NCBI GenBank assembly: GCA_017550315.1
Contig: JAFZPN010000103.1
Span: 1-49,217, forward strand
Origin: Clostridia bacterium
GTDB taxonomy: Bacteria > Bacillota > Clostridia > Oscillospirales > CAG-272
Direction: 5' to 3'
Length of the DNA stretch: 49,217 nt
A model generated the notes under the pieces. That model was not told where the DNA came from and made no database searches. It was given only the letters and a program-made list of their open reading frames with translations. Both the position numbers and the translations under genes were made by a program. The first letter of the stretch is position 1, and each line of letters begins with the position of its first letter. Positions 49,180-49,217 of this stretch are shown one piece after another.

Positions 49180-49217
49180 ATGCCTCAATCGGAGATACGG
49201 ACATGATACGGATCAGA

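Noticed and set aside
1..49217. CRISPR arrays, insertion sequences, prophage genes or rRNA
   Set aside because: Read for regularly spaced repeats, transposase/integrase motifs and rRNA landmarks; none found.

Overview
The window looks like the chromosome of a GC-rich, endospore-forming Gram-positive bacterium of class Clostridia, most likely an uncultured gut-type member near Oscillospiraceae. Supporting evidence: a spoIIR gene, a CwlD-like sporulation amidase, a SCIFF peptide with its radical SAM maturase (a pair known mainly from Clostridia), an S-layer-homology protein, a MecA-type adaptor, an archaeal/eukaryotic-like ProRS, and many SigA-type promoters with 17-base spacers. There is no plasmid, phage, CRISPR or insertion-sequence signature. 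This is ordinary chromosome with dense short operons on both strands.

Layout. 1-2955 (minus): a BlaI-type repressor and the 5' part of a BlaR1/M56 sensor protease that carries a large unrecognised extracellular domain and runs off the left edge. 2956-3262: a gene-free stretch with a palindromic repeat. 3263-5985 (minus): a small Cys-rich protein, release factor 2, a SpoU-type RNA methylase and a small membrane protein. 6135-10940 (plus): an arginine operon, argC-GNAT-argJ-argB-argD, behind a consensus promoter with an ArgR-like palindrome. 10956-13610 (minus): FAD oxidoreductase, short formate/nitrite-family channel and hydrolase. 13746-19055 (plus): pcrA, proS and a SEDS (RodA/FtsW/SpoVE) protein. 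19071-21788: cytoplasmic GH38 alpha-mannosidase. 21901-26944: an XRE regulator, then on minus an LRR membrane protein, a MecA-like adaptor, a 54-aa charged protein with a forespore-like promoter, and an SLH protein. 27042-33063 (plus): ilvE, a P-loop ATPase, then an operon of metal-dependent cyclase, YwqG-like protein, GH29 alpha-L-fucosidase and HAD hydrolase.

33077-38027 (minus) is the most distinctive region: an XRE/winged-helix regulator, then a SCIFF ranthipeptide precursor, its radical SAM maturase, a MATE transporter, a LURP-one/Tubby-like protein and a GNAT acetyltransferase. From the maturase to the GNAT the genes overlap or are separated by only 2 bases. The precursor lacks the Thr that I recall as the thioether acceptor in the characterised homologue. 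A hairpin with U-rich 3' arm separates precursor from maturase.

38081-38447: a tRNA operon Met-Glu-Glu (minus). 38475-44898 (minus): spoIIR, then an operon htpG - truncated prephenate-dehydratase-like/ACT protein - phosphoglucomutase - CE15-like esterase. 44981-47137 (plus): AI-2E-family exporter and hydrolase. 47141-47902 (minus): CwlD-like amidase. 47995-49179 (plus): small P-loop kinase-like protein and family 4 uracil-DNA glycosylase. Intracellular glycosidases (GH38, GH29), an esterase and phosphoglucomutase suggest scavenging of host or plant glycans. All functional calls were made by reading translations and motifs by eye; no database search was run.
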